A stretch of 64,000 bases of DNA from assembly GCF_017875465.1 (NCBI RefSeq), contig NZ_JAGGMQ010000002.1:71503-135502 (forward strand), written 5' to 3'. Source of the DNA: Winslowiella toletana (GTDB lineage: Bacteria; Pseudomonadota; Gammaproteobacteria; Enterobacterales; Enterobacteriaceae). Below, in pieces: positions 1-8,686 of this stretch. Under the pieces are notes generated by a model. The model did not search any database, had not been told where the DNA came from, and saw nothing but the letters and a program-made list of their open reading frames with translations. Positions within the stretch are counted from its first letter, which is position 1. Each line of letters opens with the position of its first letter. The position numbers and the translations under genes are program-made.

Positions 1-696
1 ATGATGAAGTGGCCTGACATAATGCGCCTTCTCACCGATATAAGAAGCATTCTGATGCTGATGTGCATGTTCTGGGTGATGCCGGGACAGGCAAGAGAAT
101 ACGTCGCTGATAAAGATTATTTCGAACTGCCTGATACTGTTACGGGCGTACCTGACGTGTTGAGCTATTTTTCTTTCAACTGTCCGCACTGCTATTATTT
201 CGAAATGAAATCCAATATTAACAATTTTATTGTTGCTTCACTCCCTAATGGTACGACCTTTGAACGTTATCATGCATCAAGAATTGGCGCTTCAGGCCGT
301 GATTTGACCCGTGCCTGGGCCGTAGCAGTTTTCCTTCATAAACAGACTGAAATGACACCTATTCTGTTCAGGGCGATGCAGCAGTCACACTCTGTACAAA
401 GTGAAACTGACCTTCAGAAATTATTTATTGATCAAGGTATTTCTGTTGATAAAATAAAAACGCTATGGAATTCCACAGAAATTACTGCCTCTGTAAACCG
501 CCAGGACAGGCTGGCTGAACAACTGGGCTTAAGATTCGTGCCAGCCTTCTTCGTTAGGGGAAAATATCTGGTGAATAATATGGCGCTCGACACTTCCACA
601 GATGAGAGTTTTGAGAAAGACTATGCTGGTGTTATCCAGTATCTGCTGAATAAAAAGCCAGCTGTCGCCGGAAATGCTTCAGGTGCTCATCCGTGA
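1..696 (+). CDS. DsbA-like periplasmic thiol:disulfide oxidoreductase
   Basis: A secreted thioredoxin-fold protein likely to introduce disulfide bonds in the periplasm. Residues about 9-31 form a hydrophobic signal peptide ending near GQA-R. The active-site motif CPHC is at residues 61-64, in the same setting as E. coli DsbA (CPHCYxFE), and the cis-proline loop (RFVPAFF) is at residue 181. At roughly 200 residues after cleavage it matches the DsbA family. The reading frame touches the window edge, so the start could lie upstream; the ATG at base 25 is an alternative. Plasmid DsbA paralogues (for example SrgA) often serve pilus or conjugation proteins, but no such gene is visible here, so its client is unknown. 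Confidence 0.85.
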   Translation: MMKWPDIMRLLTDIRSILMLMCMFWVMPGQAREYVADKDYFELPDTVTGVPDVLSYFSFNCPHCYYFEMKSNINNFIVASLPNGTTFERYHASRIGASGRDLTRAWAVAVFLHKQTEMTPILFRAMQQSHSVQSETDLQKLFIDQGISVDKIKTLWNSTEITASVNRQDRLAEQLGLRFVPAFFVRGKYLVNNMALDTSTDESFEKDYAGVIQYLLNKKPAVAGNASGAHP

Positions 697-726
697 AATG
701 AAAGGAGGGAGCCGATGATATCTCCC

Positions 727-1040
727 CACATGCTCACTTATCTGGCTGGTTTCCGGCATCACTGATATGAAAAACGGCTTCAACGGCCTGGCATCATAAG
801 GTGCAGAACACGCTTAGCACTGACACGTTCGGCGGCCACCTGTTCATTTTCCGTGGTCGCCGCGGCTACATTATATCGAAGCGGCTTATATGTCGCACGC
901 CAGTAGAAAAATCCACGACGTTCACGTCCGCACCCCAACTGATATTACCACCGAGGCGCTGAAGCGCATCGGTGAGCTGTACTCCATCGAAGCGGAGATA
1001 CGTGGCAGCCCTGCAAAGGAGAGACTGGCGGTCCGTAAAA
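727..1040 (+). pseudogene. Degenerate IS66 remnant (tnpB and tnpC pieces)
   Basis: Translation of the plus strand at about 727-870 matches the N-terminal half of the TnpB encoded at 5590-5937 ([23 protein letters not shown]), but with a stop codon and a frame change. At about 871-1040 it jumps to a segment matching the middle of TnpC ([20 protein letters not shown]). The start of tnpB, most of tnpC and the element ends are missing. This is a relic of an IS66-type element related to, but diverged from, the larger copy at 4002-6618. Confidence 0.8.
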
Positions 1041-1303
1041 CCGAGTCCGCGATCTGTTGCCATTGAAGGTAGACCTTACCTCGGCTTGAACGTTAATACG
1101 GTCTAAATGCGATGCTTACCTTCGACCGCGAATGATCGCTTTAACAATACAATGGGCAGGGCGGTCAGAGCGAGGAACGAACAGCCTGAGCGGCGTGGCC
1201 GTCATGGGGTAAAGGTTCTGGCGGTATGGCCGATACTCACTGATACTGTCGGCGCGATTGTAAGTACATCCGATGGCCTTGCCTTTTCCGTTGTGGATAC
1301 TAT
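1041..1303. other. Non-coding stretch, nothing recognised
   Basis: Between the IS66 remnant and the hairpin at 1304 there is no convincing gene. Short open frames lack a ribosome binding site and family resemblance. It may be debris of earlier insertions. Confidence 0.5.
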
Positions 1304-1337
1304 GACTGGCCCTTTATGACTCAGGCCGGTCTTTTTT
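1304..1337 (+). terminator. Possible rho-independent terminator
   Basis: Imperfect inverted repeat GACTGGCC / GGCCGGTC (one G-T pair, 12-base loop) followed directly by six T residues on the plus strand. It overlaps the stop of the minus-strand gene at 1336, so it would stop transcription arriving from the left. Confidence 0.5.
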
Positions 1338-2133
1338 ATCCTTTCTCTGCCCGGGCAATGGCCTGCTGCATAACCTGTTCGCTGACCACGCCCGGGATAA
1401 CCGTGGTGTTATCCTGTGTGGCGTTCTCAGCAGGCATCACGATAATGCCCGGCGTCCCCGTAAGGCCCAGCATCTCAGCCAGGTCAGCATTGTTCTCAAT
1501 AATCTGGTCGGAGGCAGCATTACTATCGTCTGAAGCGTTACCTGCACCGGCAGCAACGGCGGCTTTCTCAATATCTTCTGCCGTCAGTTTCCCTTCGTTA
1601 TGCCCGGTCTGGTAAATGCCGTTGTGAAACGCCATGTACGTATCTGCGCCGTGTTTCCTGTAAATGCTAAGGCCGCGGCGTGATGCCTGCTCTGATTCCG
1701 GATAACGGGCGGCAAAAATGGTCCAGTCCCGGAATGCAAAGCGCACGCCGGCGTTTGCAGCCATCACCTTTTCCATCACCGGCGCCATCATGCTGCAGGC
1801 GATACATTCATAGTCAAAGAACTCAGTCACGATAACCTTTGAGTCAGCCGGCCCTTTCACGGGAACGCCATCAAGCTGCATCAGCAGCCGGTGTGTTTTC
1901 AGCGCTGACTGCACATAAGTTTGCTGCTGCATTGCCTGTTGCCGCGCCTGTAGCTTTTTGCTCACCTCTATGAGCACGTCCGGGTGCGCGACCAGATAGT
2001 CCGCCGCAATCTCGCCGATACGGGCCTGTTGTTCGGGGCTAAAAGTTTCCGCGCCGGTCGCGCCGGACTGTACTGAAAACAACGAGGTGCTCATGGCCAG
2101 CGCAAAGGTGGCCATCTTAAGGGTCTGTTTCAT
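1336..2133 (-). CDS. DsbA/Com1-like thioredoxin-fold protein (CIAC motif)
   Basis: A secreted DsbA-superfamily protein of 265 residues. A signal peptide covers about residues 1-28. After a charged helical region (30-85) the thioredoxin fold begins at the VIVTEFFDYECIAC segment, with the redox pair at residues 110 and 113 and a cis-proline loop (TGTPGI) near 228. The layout (helical N-terminal extension, FDYxCxxC, TGTP) is that of the Com1/BdbD/ScsC-like branch rather than classical DsbA, so the role may be disulfide isomerisation or oxidation. CIAC is an uncommon active-site dipeptide. An alanine, asparagine and aspartate-rich insertion sits near 195-212. The gene stands alone, opposite in strand to the DsbA-like gene at 1-696. 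Confidence 0.85.
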   Translation of the reverse strand: MKQTLKMATFALAMSTSLFSVQSGATGAETFSPEQQARIGEIAADYLVAHPDVLIEVSKKLQARQQAMQQQTYVQSALKTHRLLMQLDGVPVKGPADSKVIVTEFFDYECIACSMMAPVMEKVMAANAGVRFAFRDWTIFAARYPESEQASRRGLSIYRKHGADTYMAFHNGIYQTGHNEGKLTAEDIEKAAVAAGAGNASDDSNAASDQIIENNADLAEMLGLTGTPGIIVMPAENATQDNTTVIPGVVSEQVMQQAIARAEKG

Positions 2134-2330
2134 GATTTATCTCATATGCGTAACCGTCACATACAGACCGTATTAAGTTTTGTATTGCATTTTTACGGTA
2201 GATGGTGGTTCATCATGTAGCCGTTGAATTTGTGAGTAATGCACTGGTAAGTTGAATGAGCAGGTAGATGCAACGCTTAACGAGCTGCAGCAAAACCTTA
2301 TACGTAATAACCGCGAAAGGAATAACGAGC
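2134..2330. other. Intergenic region between divergent genes
   Basis: Holds the upstream regions of the minus-strand Com1-like gene and the plus-strand GST gene. Overlapping short frames on both strands have no supporting signals. Confidence 0.4.
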
Positions 2331-2969
2331 ATGCTTGAAGTCTGGGGAAGAAAGACCTCGTCCAATGTGCAGGCATTGATGTGGTGCATAGGTGAACTCA
2401 ATTTACCTTATCAGCGGTATGATATTGGTCACCGATTTGGTGGTACAGATACACCCGATTTTTACGCTCTCAACCCAAACAGGACCATACCTGTCCTCAG
2501 GGATGGTCATCACAAACCATTATGGGAAACCGGCGCGATCCTGAGATATTTAGCTAACTGTTACGCGAAAGGAAGCTTCTGGCCATCTGATGTATTTGAC
2601 AGAGCGGATGTTGATCGTTGGATGGAGTGGTCGAAATTGAATGCTGCGCTTCTCTTTACTGCGCCGATTTTCTGGCGGGTTGTTCGAACTCCTTCTCATG
2701 AGCGTGACAACAACGCGATTAAAATCGCTGTGAACGCCTTAGAGAAGAAACTTGTGATTGCAGAAGAGCAACTTATGTCCCATCCATTTTTGGCCGGGGA
2801 TGCATTTACTCTCGCAGATATTCAGTTTGGGCATGTGTTATATCGATACTACGACATAAATATTGACCGAATGCCACTACCAAACCTTGATGCCTATTAT
2901 TCTCGATTAAAAGAGCGACCAGCTTTCCGTGAACACGTAATGGTGTCCTATGATGAGTTAAGGGCTTAA
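2331..2969 (+). CDS. Glutathione S-transferase family protein
   Basis: A 212-residue cytosolic glutathione transferase. The N-terminal thioredoxin-like domain begins MLEVWGRKTSSNVQ (the SS-N segment is the usual glutathione-activating position), followed by the NPNRTIPVL cis-proline signature and the WETGAILRYL glutathione-binding motif. The C-terminal helical domain carries FLAGDAFTLADI, the conserved N-capping box motif. The ATG at 2331 is preferred because GAAAGGA lies 8-14 bases before it; an upstream start at 2268 would add 21 residues outside the fold. The substrate is unknown. It faces away from the Com1-like gene and lies upstream of a convergent LysE exporter. Confidence 0.88.
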   Translation: MLEVWGRKTSSNVQALMWCIGELNLPYQRYDIGHRFGGTDTPDFYALNPNRTIPVLRDGHHKPLWETGAILRYLANCYAKGSFWPSDVFDRADVDRWMEWSKLNAALLFTAPIFWRVVRTPSHERDNNAIKIAVNALEKKLVIAEEQLMSHPFLAGDAFTLADIQFGHVLYRYYDINIDRMPLPNLDAYYSRLKERPAFREHVMVSYDELRA

Positions 2970-3129
2970 AAAATCAGGCTATATCGCGACAGTTTCTGCT
3001 GCCTGCCGGGAGGCTGTGGACTTCAGATAGAATGTCAGTAATACATCCTGATGGTATTCAGCCAGCAACTGAACCGGCTTATTGATGCCTGAAAAGTCAG
3101 ATTCCGGAAGGAATGATTGCAGTCTGAGA

Positions 3130-3165
3130 GACCACATTGACTAATGAATATTAGTCAATGTGGTC
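3130..3165. repeat. Perfect 16-bp inverted repeat with 4-bp loop
   Basis: GACCACATTGACTAAT, then GAAT, then the exact reverse complement of the first arm. No T-tract follows on either strand, so it is a doubtful terminator. It lies between the convergent GST and LysE genes and could be an operator, a cruciform or the remains of an element end. Confidence 0.85.
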
Positions 3166-3238
3166 ATTACCATTACATTAAGGGGAGTCTGGAGACCCAT
3201 ATATTCGGGTTGAATTCTGATTTCTATATTTCAGACTT

Positions 3239-3859
3239 TTATTTGCTACTGGCGGCAAGTCTTACCGCGAAGAAAACAAACAATCCGCCTGTCGATATAT
3301 CCATCCACCTGATAACTCTTCCATTTTTTAATAAATTCGAAGCGAAGCGGGTGGTCATGATTAAGATGAGCGACCATAATGTACCTATCAGAACATGTAT
3401 GGATACAAGTAAAAAGGTCCAGATAAACGGTGAGTGTCCGGAGGGTATAAATTGTGGCAAAAATGACACGTAGAAGATGCCCATTTTGGGATTAAGAACG
3501 TTGCCGAGCATACCTCTTAAAAACCAGTTTTCTGAAGCATGGACTTGATCATCTGACAGACGAAAACTGGAACGGGGACGGAAGAGCAGTAACACTCCGA
3601 TGTAGCACAGATAACCAGCTCCGCACCATTTGAGAAGAGAATACGCGACTTCCGATACAGCAAGCACGGCTCCGAGACCAAACGCGACAATCGCCCCCCA
3701 GATATAACAGCCTGTGTCTATACCAAGAGCGGCCTGAAATGCCTTCTTACCACCTTCAGCAGAGGCGGTTCGTAGTATTAATGCTGTATCGAGCCCGGGG
3801 GTAAGTGTCAGAAGAAGGGCGGTAAAAGAGTAAGCCAGAAGCGCATCTGAAACAGACAT
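3239..3859 (-). CDS. LysE/RhtB-family amino-acid exporter
   Basis: A 206-residue inner-membrane protein of the LysE/RhtB family, which exports amino acids or related small molecules. The family signature is visible near the N terminus (LLLTLTPGLDTALILRTA), followed by GGKKAFQAALGI and the mid-protein GNVLNPKMGIFYVSFLPQF motif. About six hydrophobic segments cover the length, which is normal for the family. The ATG at 3859 is preceded by GGAGAAAG. The substrate cannot be deduced. A second, different LysE-family protein is at 53824-54426. Confidence 0.88.
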   Translation of the reverse strand: MSVSDALLAYSFTALLLTLTPGLDTALILRTASAEGGKKAFQAALGIDTGCYIWGAIVAFGLGAVLAVSEVAYSLLKWCGAGYLCYIGVLLLFRPRSSFRLSDDQVHASENWFLRGMLGNVLNPKMGIFYVSFLPQFIPSGHSPFIWTFLLVSIHVLIGTLWSLILIMTTRFASNLLKNGRVIRWMDISTGGLFVFFAVRLAASSK

Positions 3860-4001
3860 TTTCTTTCTCCGAAAGCGAGGATTCTATTGAAATAGAAACA
3901 GCTTATCAAGCAAGGTTTTACTTTCAATAAGATGCAGAAAATGTCTTAGTCACGAACGTCTGACTGAATTTAAATTTATGTTTTTCGCCGGCTTTCTAAG
4001 A

Positions 4002-5570
4002 TCAAATCTGGTGATTCGTATTCCAGGGTAACAGATTACGCAGCTGGTTTACCGGCCAGTCCTGGATATGAGCAATGACATAGCGAAGCCACGCCTCCGG
4101 CTCCACGCCGTTCAGACGGCAGGTTCCGATCAGCGAATACAATACGGCTGCTCGTTCGCCTCCGCTGTCTGATCCCGCAAATAGCCAATTTTTGCGGCCA
4201 AGCGCTACGCCACGAAGAGCGTTCTCTGCAATATTGTTGTCGATTTCCACCCATCCGTTACGGCAGCACAGGTTCAGCGCATCCCACTGCTTAAGCATAT
4301 ACATGAATGCCTTCGCCGTATCCGAGTGACGGGATAGCACCTTCATCTGCGCCTGTATCCAGTCGTACAGCGACTGCATAAGCGCGACGGTCCGCCCTTT
4401 CCGGACCGCCAGTCGTTTCTCTGCCGGACTGCCGCGGATCTCCGCCTCGATGGCATACAGTTCACCGATGCGCTTCAGCGCTTCGGTTGTTATGTCGGTC
4501 GGGGTACGGACATGAACGTCGTGGATTTTTCGCCGGGCATGCGCCATGCAGGCGGCTTCGATAATGCGGCCGTCTTCGTACAGCGCGTTATAACCACCGT
4601 AAGCATCTGCCTGCAGGATACCGCTGTACCCGGCAAGGTGTTGCTGAGGATGCATTCCCTTACGGTCCGGTGAGTACGCAAACCAGACCGCCGGTGGCAG
4701 TTGCGAACCCGCGTTGCGGTCATCCCGTACGTACACCCACAGCCGTGCCGTGCGGGTTTTGCCGCTGCCCGGCTCCTGAACAGGCACCGGGATATCGTCG
4801 GTGTGCACTTTGCCCGGCATCAGCACGTACTGTTTCAGCAGGTCATACAGCGGATCCAGCAGTTCGCTCACCGCGCCGGACCAGCGCCCCAGCGTGGCCC
4901 GGCTCAGCTCCACGCCCTGACGGCGGTATATCTCCGACTGACGATAGTGAGGTGTGTGCTCTGCGAACTTCGCCGTGACGATTCGGGCCAGCAGGCCGGG
5001 ACCCGCGTAGCTGCGCTCGATGGGTTTTGAAGGCATGGAGGCCTGAAAGATGTGGTCACAGCGGCAGCAGGCCAGTTTGGGCCGCTGCGTTTCGATGACC
5101 TTAAAGGCGCTGCTGATGAGCTCCAGCTGCTCCGACACGTCGCTGCCCAGCGGGCTGAGGTCCCCACCGCACGCCGGACAGGCGGTTTCTGCCGGGGACA
5201 GTATGCGGGTTTCGCGGGGCAGTGAGGCAGGAAGTGGTTTGCGGGCGGAAGACTGGCGCAGCGGCTGCGGGAGCGCCGGGTCATGCTGCTCACCCAGCAC
5301 CTCTGCCATCTCCTCCTGCAGGGCACCGATGCGTTCCTCAGCTTCACGCACCTGGCGCGCCGTTTTCTCACGCAGCTTTTCAGAGCTTTTGCCAAACTGC
5401 ATGCGCTGCAGTTTGGCAACCAGCGCTTTCAGGCGGTTAATTTCGCCGGCGTACGCCGCCACCCGCTGCGAGAGCAGACGGTTATACTCCGCCATTTTAC
5501 GAATGGTGGTCTGCTGCTCCTGCAGCTGCGCCCTGAGCCGGGCGTTTTCATCAGGGTGCGGGGTGTCCAT
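4002..5570 (-). CDS. tnpC: IS66 transposase TnpC
   Basis: A 522-residue DDE transposase of the IS66 family. The N-terminal coiled coil and leucine-rich region (about 1-110) includes the [13 protein letters not shown] motif, followed by a zinc-binding segment with two CxxC-type pairs ([11 protein letters not shown] and [11 protein letters not shown]). The catalytic domain contains [20 protein letters not shown] and the final [27 protein letters not shown] block holding the glutamate. The last residues after LLPW differ from what is usual, consistent with a lost element end. It lies 19 bp downstream of tnpB. Confidence 0.92.
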   Translation of the reverse strand: MDTPHPDENARLRAQLQEQQTTIRKMAEYNRLLSQRVAAYAGEINRLKALVAKLQRMQFGKSSEKLREKTARQVREAEERIGALQEEMAEVLGEQHDPALPQPLRQSSARKPLPASLPRETRILSPAETACPACGGDLSPLGSDVSEQLELISSAFKVIETQRPKLACCRCDHIFQASMPSKPIERSYAGPGLLARIVTAKFAEHTPHYRQSEIYRRQGVELSRATLGRWSGAVSELLDPLYDLLKQYVLMPGKVHTDDIPVPVQEPGSGKTRTARLWVYVRDDRNAGSQLPPAVWFAYSPDRKGMHPQQHLAGYSGILQADAYGGYNALYEDGRIIEAACMAHARRKIHDVHVRTPTDITTEALKRIGELYAIEAEIRGSPAEKRLAVRKGRTVALMQSLYDWIQAQMKVLSRHSDTAKAFMYMLKQWDALNLCCRNGWVEIDNNIAENALRGVALGRKNWLFAGSDSGGERAAVLYSLIGTCRLNGVEPEAWLRYVIAHIQDWPVNQLRNLLPWNTNHQI

Positions 5571-5589
5571 GAACCCACTTTACAGCAGG

Positions 5590-5937
5590 TTATATCCGCA
5601 GGCCAGGGCGTTCCGTCCGCTGCGGATGTTTCCAGTTTATGCCCTCCAGCAGCATGGACAGCTGCGCCGGCGTCAGGTGGACTTTGCCGTCGCGGGTCAC
5701 CGGCCAGACGAATTGCCCGCGCTCCAGGCGTTTGGTGAACAGGCACAGGCCGTCCCGGTCCGCCCACAGCACCTTTATCATGTCGCCCCGCCGCCCGCGA
5801 AAGATAAACAGGTGCCCGCTGAACGGGTCCGTTCGCAACGTGTTCTGCACCTTCGCCGCCAGCCCGTTGAAGCTGCAGCGCATATCTGTCACGCCAGCGA
5901 CCAGCCAGATACGTGAGCCAGCCGGAAAGTTAATCAT
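5590..5937 (-). CDS. tnpB: IS66 accessory protein TnpB
   Basis: A 115-residue IS66 Orf2-type protein needed for transposition by this family. It carries the typical [39 protein letters not shown] and WPVTRDGKVHLTPAQLSMLLEGI segments. Its start overlaps the end of tnpA by four bases, indicating translational coupling. It is unrelated to the TnpB nucleases of IS200/IS605 elements. Confidence 0.92.
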   Translation of the reverse strand: MINFPAGSRIWLVAGVTDMRCSFNGLAAKVQNTLRTDPFSGHLFIFRGRRGDMIKVLWADRDGLCLFTKRLERGQFVWPVTRDGKVHLTPAQLSMLLEGINWKHPQRTERPGLRI

Positions 5938-6581
5938 GCCTCACCATCCCTGAGTTCGCTGACCATTGCACGCAGCAGCTCCGGCGTCAGTGGCCCGGTC
6001 AGGCTCAGGCTGCCGCCCGGCAGTGTCAACTTGCAACTGATGACCGGTGGCAGGTCTGCTGATACGGCCCCGTTGTGTCTGGATGGCGGCGGCAGAGGCT
6101 CCACAGTGACCGGAATGAGAGTGGCTCTGCTGGCAGGGTCCAGCAGCCCCTGTCGATGAAGGTTACGCCAGTTAAACACCAGGTTATCGTTAACACCATG
6201 CTCCCGCGCCAGTTCTGCCACACAGGCACCCGGCTGCAGGCTCAGTTCCGCCATACGGATTTTGAACTCCAGTGGCCAGTCCGGGCGGCGTTTTTTGACA
6301 GGCAGGTTTGTTTCAAGATTGAAGGCGTAGAGCTCCTCCTCCAGGCGCTCAGGCGTGTATTCCTCCGGCAACGGCCAGTTAATACCCGTGCGGCGAAAAC
6401 GCTTGAACATTTTATGCATAGAGGAAGTACTGATGTTCAGTTGCTCAGCGATTTCACGGTAAGTCAGGGCGTCGTTAAAGCGCAGGCTGAGTGCAGCTGT
6501 GATCCAGGGCCTTCTGGTGTAAGGCGTGTTTCTGTCCACGGTAGTGTCCATGTTCGCGAAAATGTCCATGGTAGGAAACAC
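5934..6581 (-). CDS. tnpA: IS66 accessory protein TnpA (HTH)
   Basis: A 215-residue DNA-binding protein of the IS66 TnpA group. It appears to contain two helix-turn-helix units: an N-terminal one (LTYREIAEQLNISTSSMHKMFKRFR, about 42-66) and a second (ACVAELAREHGVNDNLVFNWRNLHRQG, about 118-144) that is the part shared by all IS66 TnpA proteins. The length is greater than the usual 90-170 residues because of the N-terminal unit. It is the first gene of the element and overlaps tnpB. Confidence 0.85.
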   Translation of the reverse strand: MFPTMDIFANMDTTVDRNTPYTRRPWITAALSLRFNDALTYREIAEQLNISTSSMHKMFKRFRRTGINWPLPEEYTPERLEEELYAFNLETNLPVKKRRPDWPLEFKIRMAELSLQPGACVAELAREHGVNDNLVFNWRNLHRQGLLDPASRATLIPVTVEPLPPPSRHNGAVSADLPPVISCKLTLPGGSLSLTGPLTPELLRAMVSELRDGEA

Positions 6582-6614
6582 GGGGAAAAATAAAAGACGG
6601 TCTGAACGATACGC

Positions 6615-7298
6615 TTACGGTTTTGATGCTTTAAATTTTTCAATCTTATCACCCTTTGATGTGTCCCAATTTCCAGCAGCCACTTCTAACGCTGAAACCA
6701 TTAACAACCACGCTAGATTTGGTGAGGATTCACAAATCCAAAGACTATCTTGGAAGTTGCGGGCTGACTTAATTAGTGAGTTAAAATCTTTTTCTGAAAG
6801 CTTATAAATATCGTTTATCAATCTCAACTGTGAGATTTTAATATTTTTTTTTGCTGAGGGAACTACTAAGTTTCCTTTTGGCATTAAAGGTGGTGGCGGG
6901 TTTTGCTCTGCTCTTGGACTACCATAATCAGGTGTATGATTATAATATTCTCTAACAATTGAGCCTGCATGTGCTCTTACGCCTAATTTCAAGCTAACCA
7001 AAGCTGCGATTTCATCACTCAACCAACCGCCATGAAAGTCATCAGTATTTGCCTTTTCATCCATAAAAGACATCTTTGCTGTGTCTAAAGCAGACAAGGC
7101 TCTTACTGTTAAGGTAGGTTTTACGCCCACGGTGTCAAATGGGATCATATTTAGAAAGGAATAAACCAAATCTCCTTTAACTTCATCTGTGAATCTGCTG
7201 TCGGAGTAAATTATAAATTCAAACATTCCGAACAATTCATTCTTTGATTTAAATTGTTTACTGAATCGCCACGGGTTTAACAGACACCTCAGAGTCAT
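6615..7298 (-). pseudogene. Fragment of an unknown gene trapped between two IS elements
   Basis: The open frame encodes 227 residues, but both ends belong to insertion sequences. The first residues (MTLRCLLNPW) are read out of the IS3 terminus at 7262-7298, and the TAA stop is the TAA inside the IS66 terminus GTAAGC. The native part (about 6619-7261) encodes a mostly helical polypeptide with a proline-rich stretch (EQNPPPPLMP) and a C-terminal segment NLAWLLMVSALEVAAGNW that resembles helical HEPN-like proteins; this resemblance is weak. The AT-rich composition contrasts with the neighbouring IS genes. Truncated at both ends and presumably inactive. Confidence 0.75.
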
Positions 7299-7324
7299 TT
7301 AAGATGGCTTAAAGAGAGGTGCCC

Positions 7325-7603
7325 ATGAGCGGTAAGCGTTATCCCGAAGAGTTTAAAATTGAAGCAGTCAAACAGGTTATTGATCGCGGTCATTCTGTTT
7401 CCAGCGTTGCAACACGTCTCGATATCACCACCCACAGCCTTTACGCCTGGATAAAGAAGTACGGTCCGGACTCATCCACTAATAAAGAACAGTCAGATGC
7501 TCAGGCCGAGATCCGCCGACTCCAGAAGGAGTTGAAGCGGGTTACTGACGAACGGGACATATTAAAAAAAGCCGCGGCGTACTTCGCAAAGCTGTCCGAC
7601 TGA
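7325..7603 (+). CDS. IS3-family OrfA (HTH protein)
   Basis: About 92 residues from the ATG at 7325 (an in-frame ATG at 7319 is possible). It has the helix-turn-helix SVSSVATRLDITTHSLYAWIKKYG followed by a leucine-zipper region (EIRRLQKELKRVTDERDILKKAAAYF), as in OrfA of IS3 elements. The AAAAAAAG sequence near 7563 is a standard -1 slippery site that would fuse OrfA to OrfB to make the active transposase. Confidence 0.9.
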   Translation: MSGKRYPEEFKIEAVKQVIDRGHSVSSVATRLDITTHSLYAWIKKYGPDSSTNKEQSDAQAEIRRLQKELKRVTDERDILKKAAAYFAKLSD

Positions 7604-7659
7604 GGTACGTCTTTATTCGTGACAACTCCCGTTGCTGGCCTGTTCGTCTGCTCTGCAGG

Positions 7660-8472
7660 GTGCTGGATGTTCATCCCAGTGGCTTTTACGCCTGGTTTAA
7701 GCAACCGTATTCTCAGCGCCACCAGGTAGATCTGAGACTGACGGGACAGATCAAACAGTTCTGGCTGGAGTCCGGTTGCGTTTATGGTTATCGCAAGATC
7801 CATCTAGACTTGCGGGATAGCGGGCAACAGTGCGGAGTGAACAGAGTCTGGCGACTGATGAATCGTGCCGGGATAAAGGCTCAGGTCAGGTACCGGAGCC
7901 CGCGGGCACGCAAAGGCGAGGCCAGTATTGTATCGCCCAACAGGCTCCAGCGACAGTTCAATCCGGATGCTCCGGATAAGCGTTGGGTAACGGACATAAC
8001 CTACATCAGGACCCACGAAGGCTGGCTGTATCTTGCTGTGGTTGTTGATCTGTTCTCACGCAAAATTATCGGCTGGTCAATGCAATCCCGGATGACAAAG
8101 GATATTGTCCTGAACGCACTGCTGATGGCTGTATGGCGGCGTAATCCCCAAAAACAGGTGCTGGTTCACTCGGACCAGGGCAGTCAGTACACAAGCCATG
8201 AGTGGCAGTCGTTCCTGAAATCACACGGCCTGGAGGGGAGCATGAGCCGTCGCGGTAACTGTCACGATAATGCGGTTGCAGAAAGCTTTTTCCAGTTGCT
8301 GAAACGCGAACGGATAAAGAAAAAGATCTACGGAACGCGGGAAGAAGCCCGCAGCGATATTTTTGATTACATCGAAATGTTTTATAACAGTAAGCGTCGG
8401 CATGGTTCGAGCAATCAGATGTCACCGACAGAATATGAAAACCAGTATTATCAACGGCTCGGAAGTGTCTAG
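7660..8472 (+). CDS. IS3-family OrfB transposase
   Basis: A retroviral-integrase-type DDE transposase. The catalytic residues lie in VTDITYI, VHSDQGSQYTS and NAVAESFFQLLKRE, with the usual D-D-35-E spacing. An HTH_21-like segment (GCVYGYRKIHLDL) precedes it. The -1 frame stays open upstream of 7660 back to the slippery run, so the functional protein is the OrfAB fusion; the ATG at 7660 is only the first ATG in the frame. The gene looks intact. Confidence 0.92.
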   Translation: MLDVHPSGFYAWFKQPYSQRHQVDLRLTGQIKQFWLESGCVYGYRKIHLDLRDSGQQCGVNRVWRLMNRAGIKAQVRYRSPRARKGEASIVSPNRLQRQFNPDAPDKRWVTDITYIRTHEGWLYLAVVVDLFSRKIIGWSMQSRMTKDIVLNALLMAVWRRNPQKQVLVHSDQGSQYTSHEWQSFLKSHGLEGSMSRRGNCHDNAVAESFFQLLKRERIKKKIYGTREEARSDIFDYIEMFYNSKRRHGSSNQMSPTEYENQYYQRLGSV

Positions 8473-8487
8473 ATTATCCGTGGCGAT

Positions 8488-8673
8488 TCAGCCAAATTCG
8501 AGGCTATAAATAACATCGTAATGAACGGCCATAGAAAAAGGCATCTCAGCTTTAATCTGCACCTGCTCATCAAGGTCATCTAAACCAAGAGTCTGGTAAG
8601 CTAATGCCATGAGCATGTCGCCCTCAAAATCAGCTAACTGCAGCATGTCGGTTATGGTTGTCGAAAAAGTCAT
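8488..8673 (-). pseudogene. Small hypothetical gene truncated by the IS3 element
   Basis: Starts at the ATG at 8673, with GAGGAGGAG just upstream, and reads 61 residues (MTFSTTITDMLQLADFEGD) before the IS3 terminus supplies the TGA at 8488-8490. The true C terminus is lost. The upstream ATG at 8700 would overlap the preceding gene. It follows the 113-residue gene at 8687 closely and was probably co-transcribed with it. No function recognised; the sequence is acidic. Confidence 0.6.
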
Positions 8674-8686
8674 CAGTAACTCCTCC

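Larger units (their letters stand above)
4002..6618 (-). mobile_element. IS66-family element, one end not found
   Basis: Three genes in the usual IS66 order (tnpA, tnpB, tnpC) on the minus strand. The right end is marked by an IS66-type terminus reading GTAAGCGTATCG on the minus strand from 6618. No matching terminus is visible just below 4002, and the TnpC tail (LPWNTNHQI) looks foreign, so the left end was probably lost by deletion or recombination. The insertion supplies the stop codon for the gene fragment at 6615-7298. Confidence 0.9.
7262..8490 (+). mobile_element. IS3-family insertion sequence, complete
   Basis: Terminal inverted repeats start TGAATCGCCACGG at 7262 and end CCGTGGCGATTCA at 8490, with further similarity (AGACACCTC / GAAGTGTCT) further in. 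Length is 1229 bp. It carries orfA and orfB with a run of seven A residues at the overlap. Sequences on the two sides do not show a 3-4 bp direct repeat and belong to different broken genes, so flanking DNA was deleted or rearranged after insertion. Confidence 0.9.

Noticed and set aside
4670..5767. Several long frames antisense to IS66 tnpC and tnpB
   Set aside because: Shadow frames in GC-rich coding DNA; the opposite strand has clear IS66 proteins.
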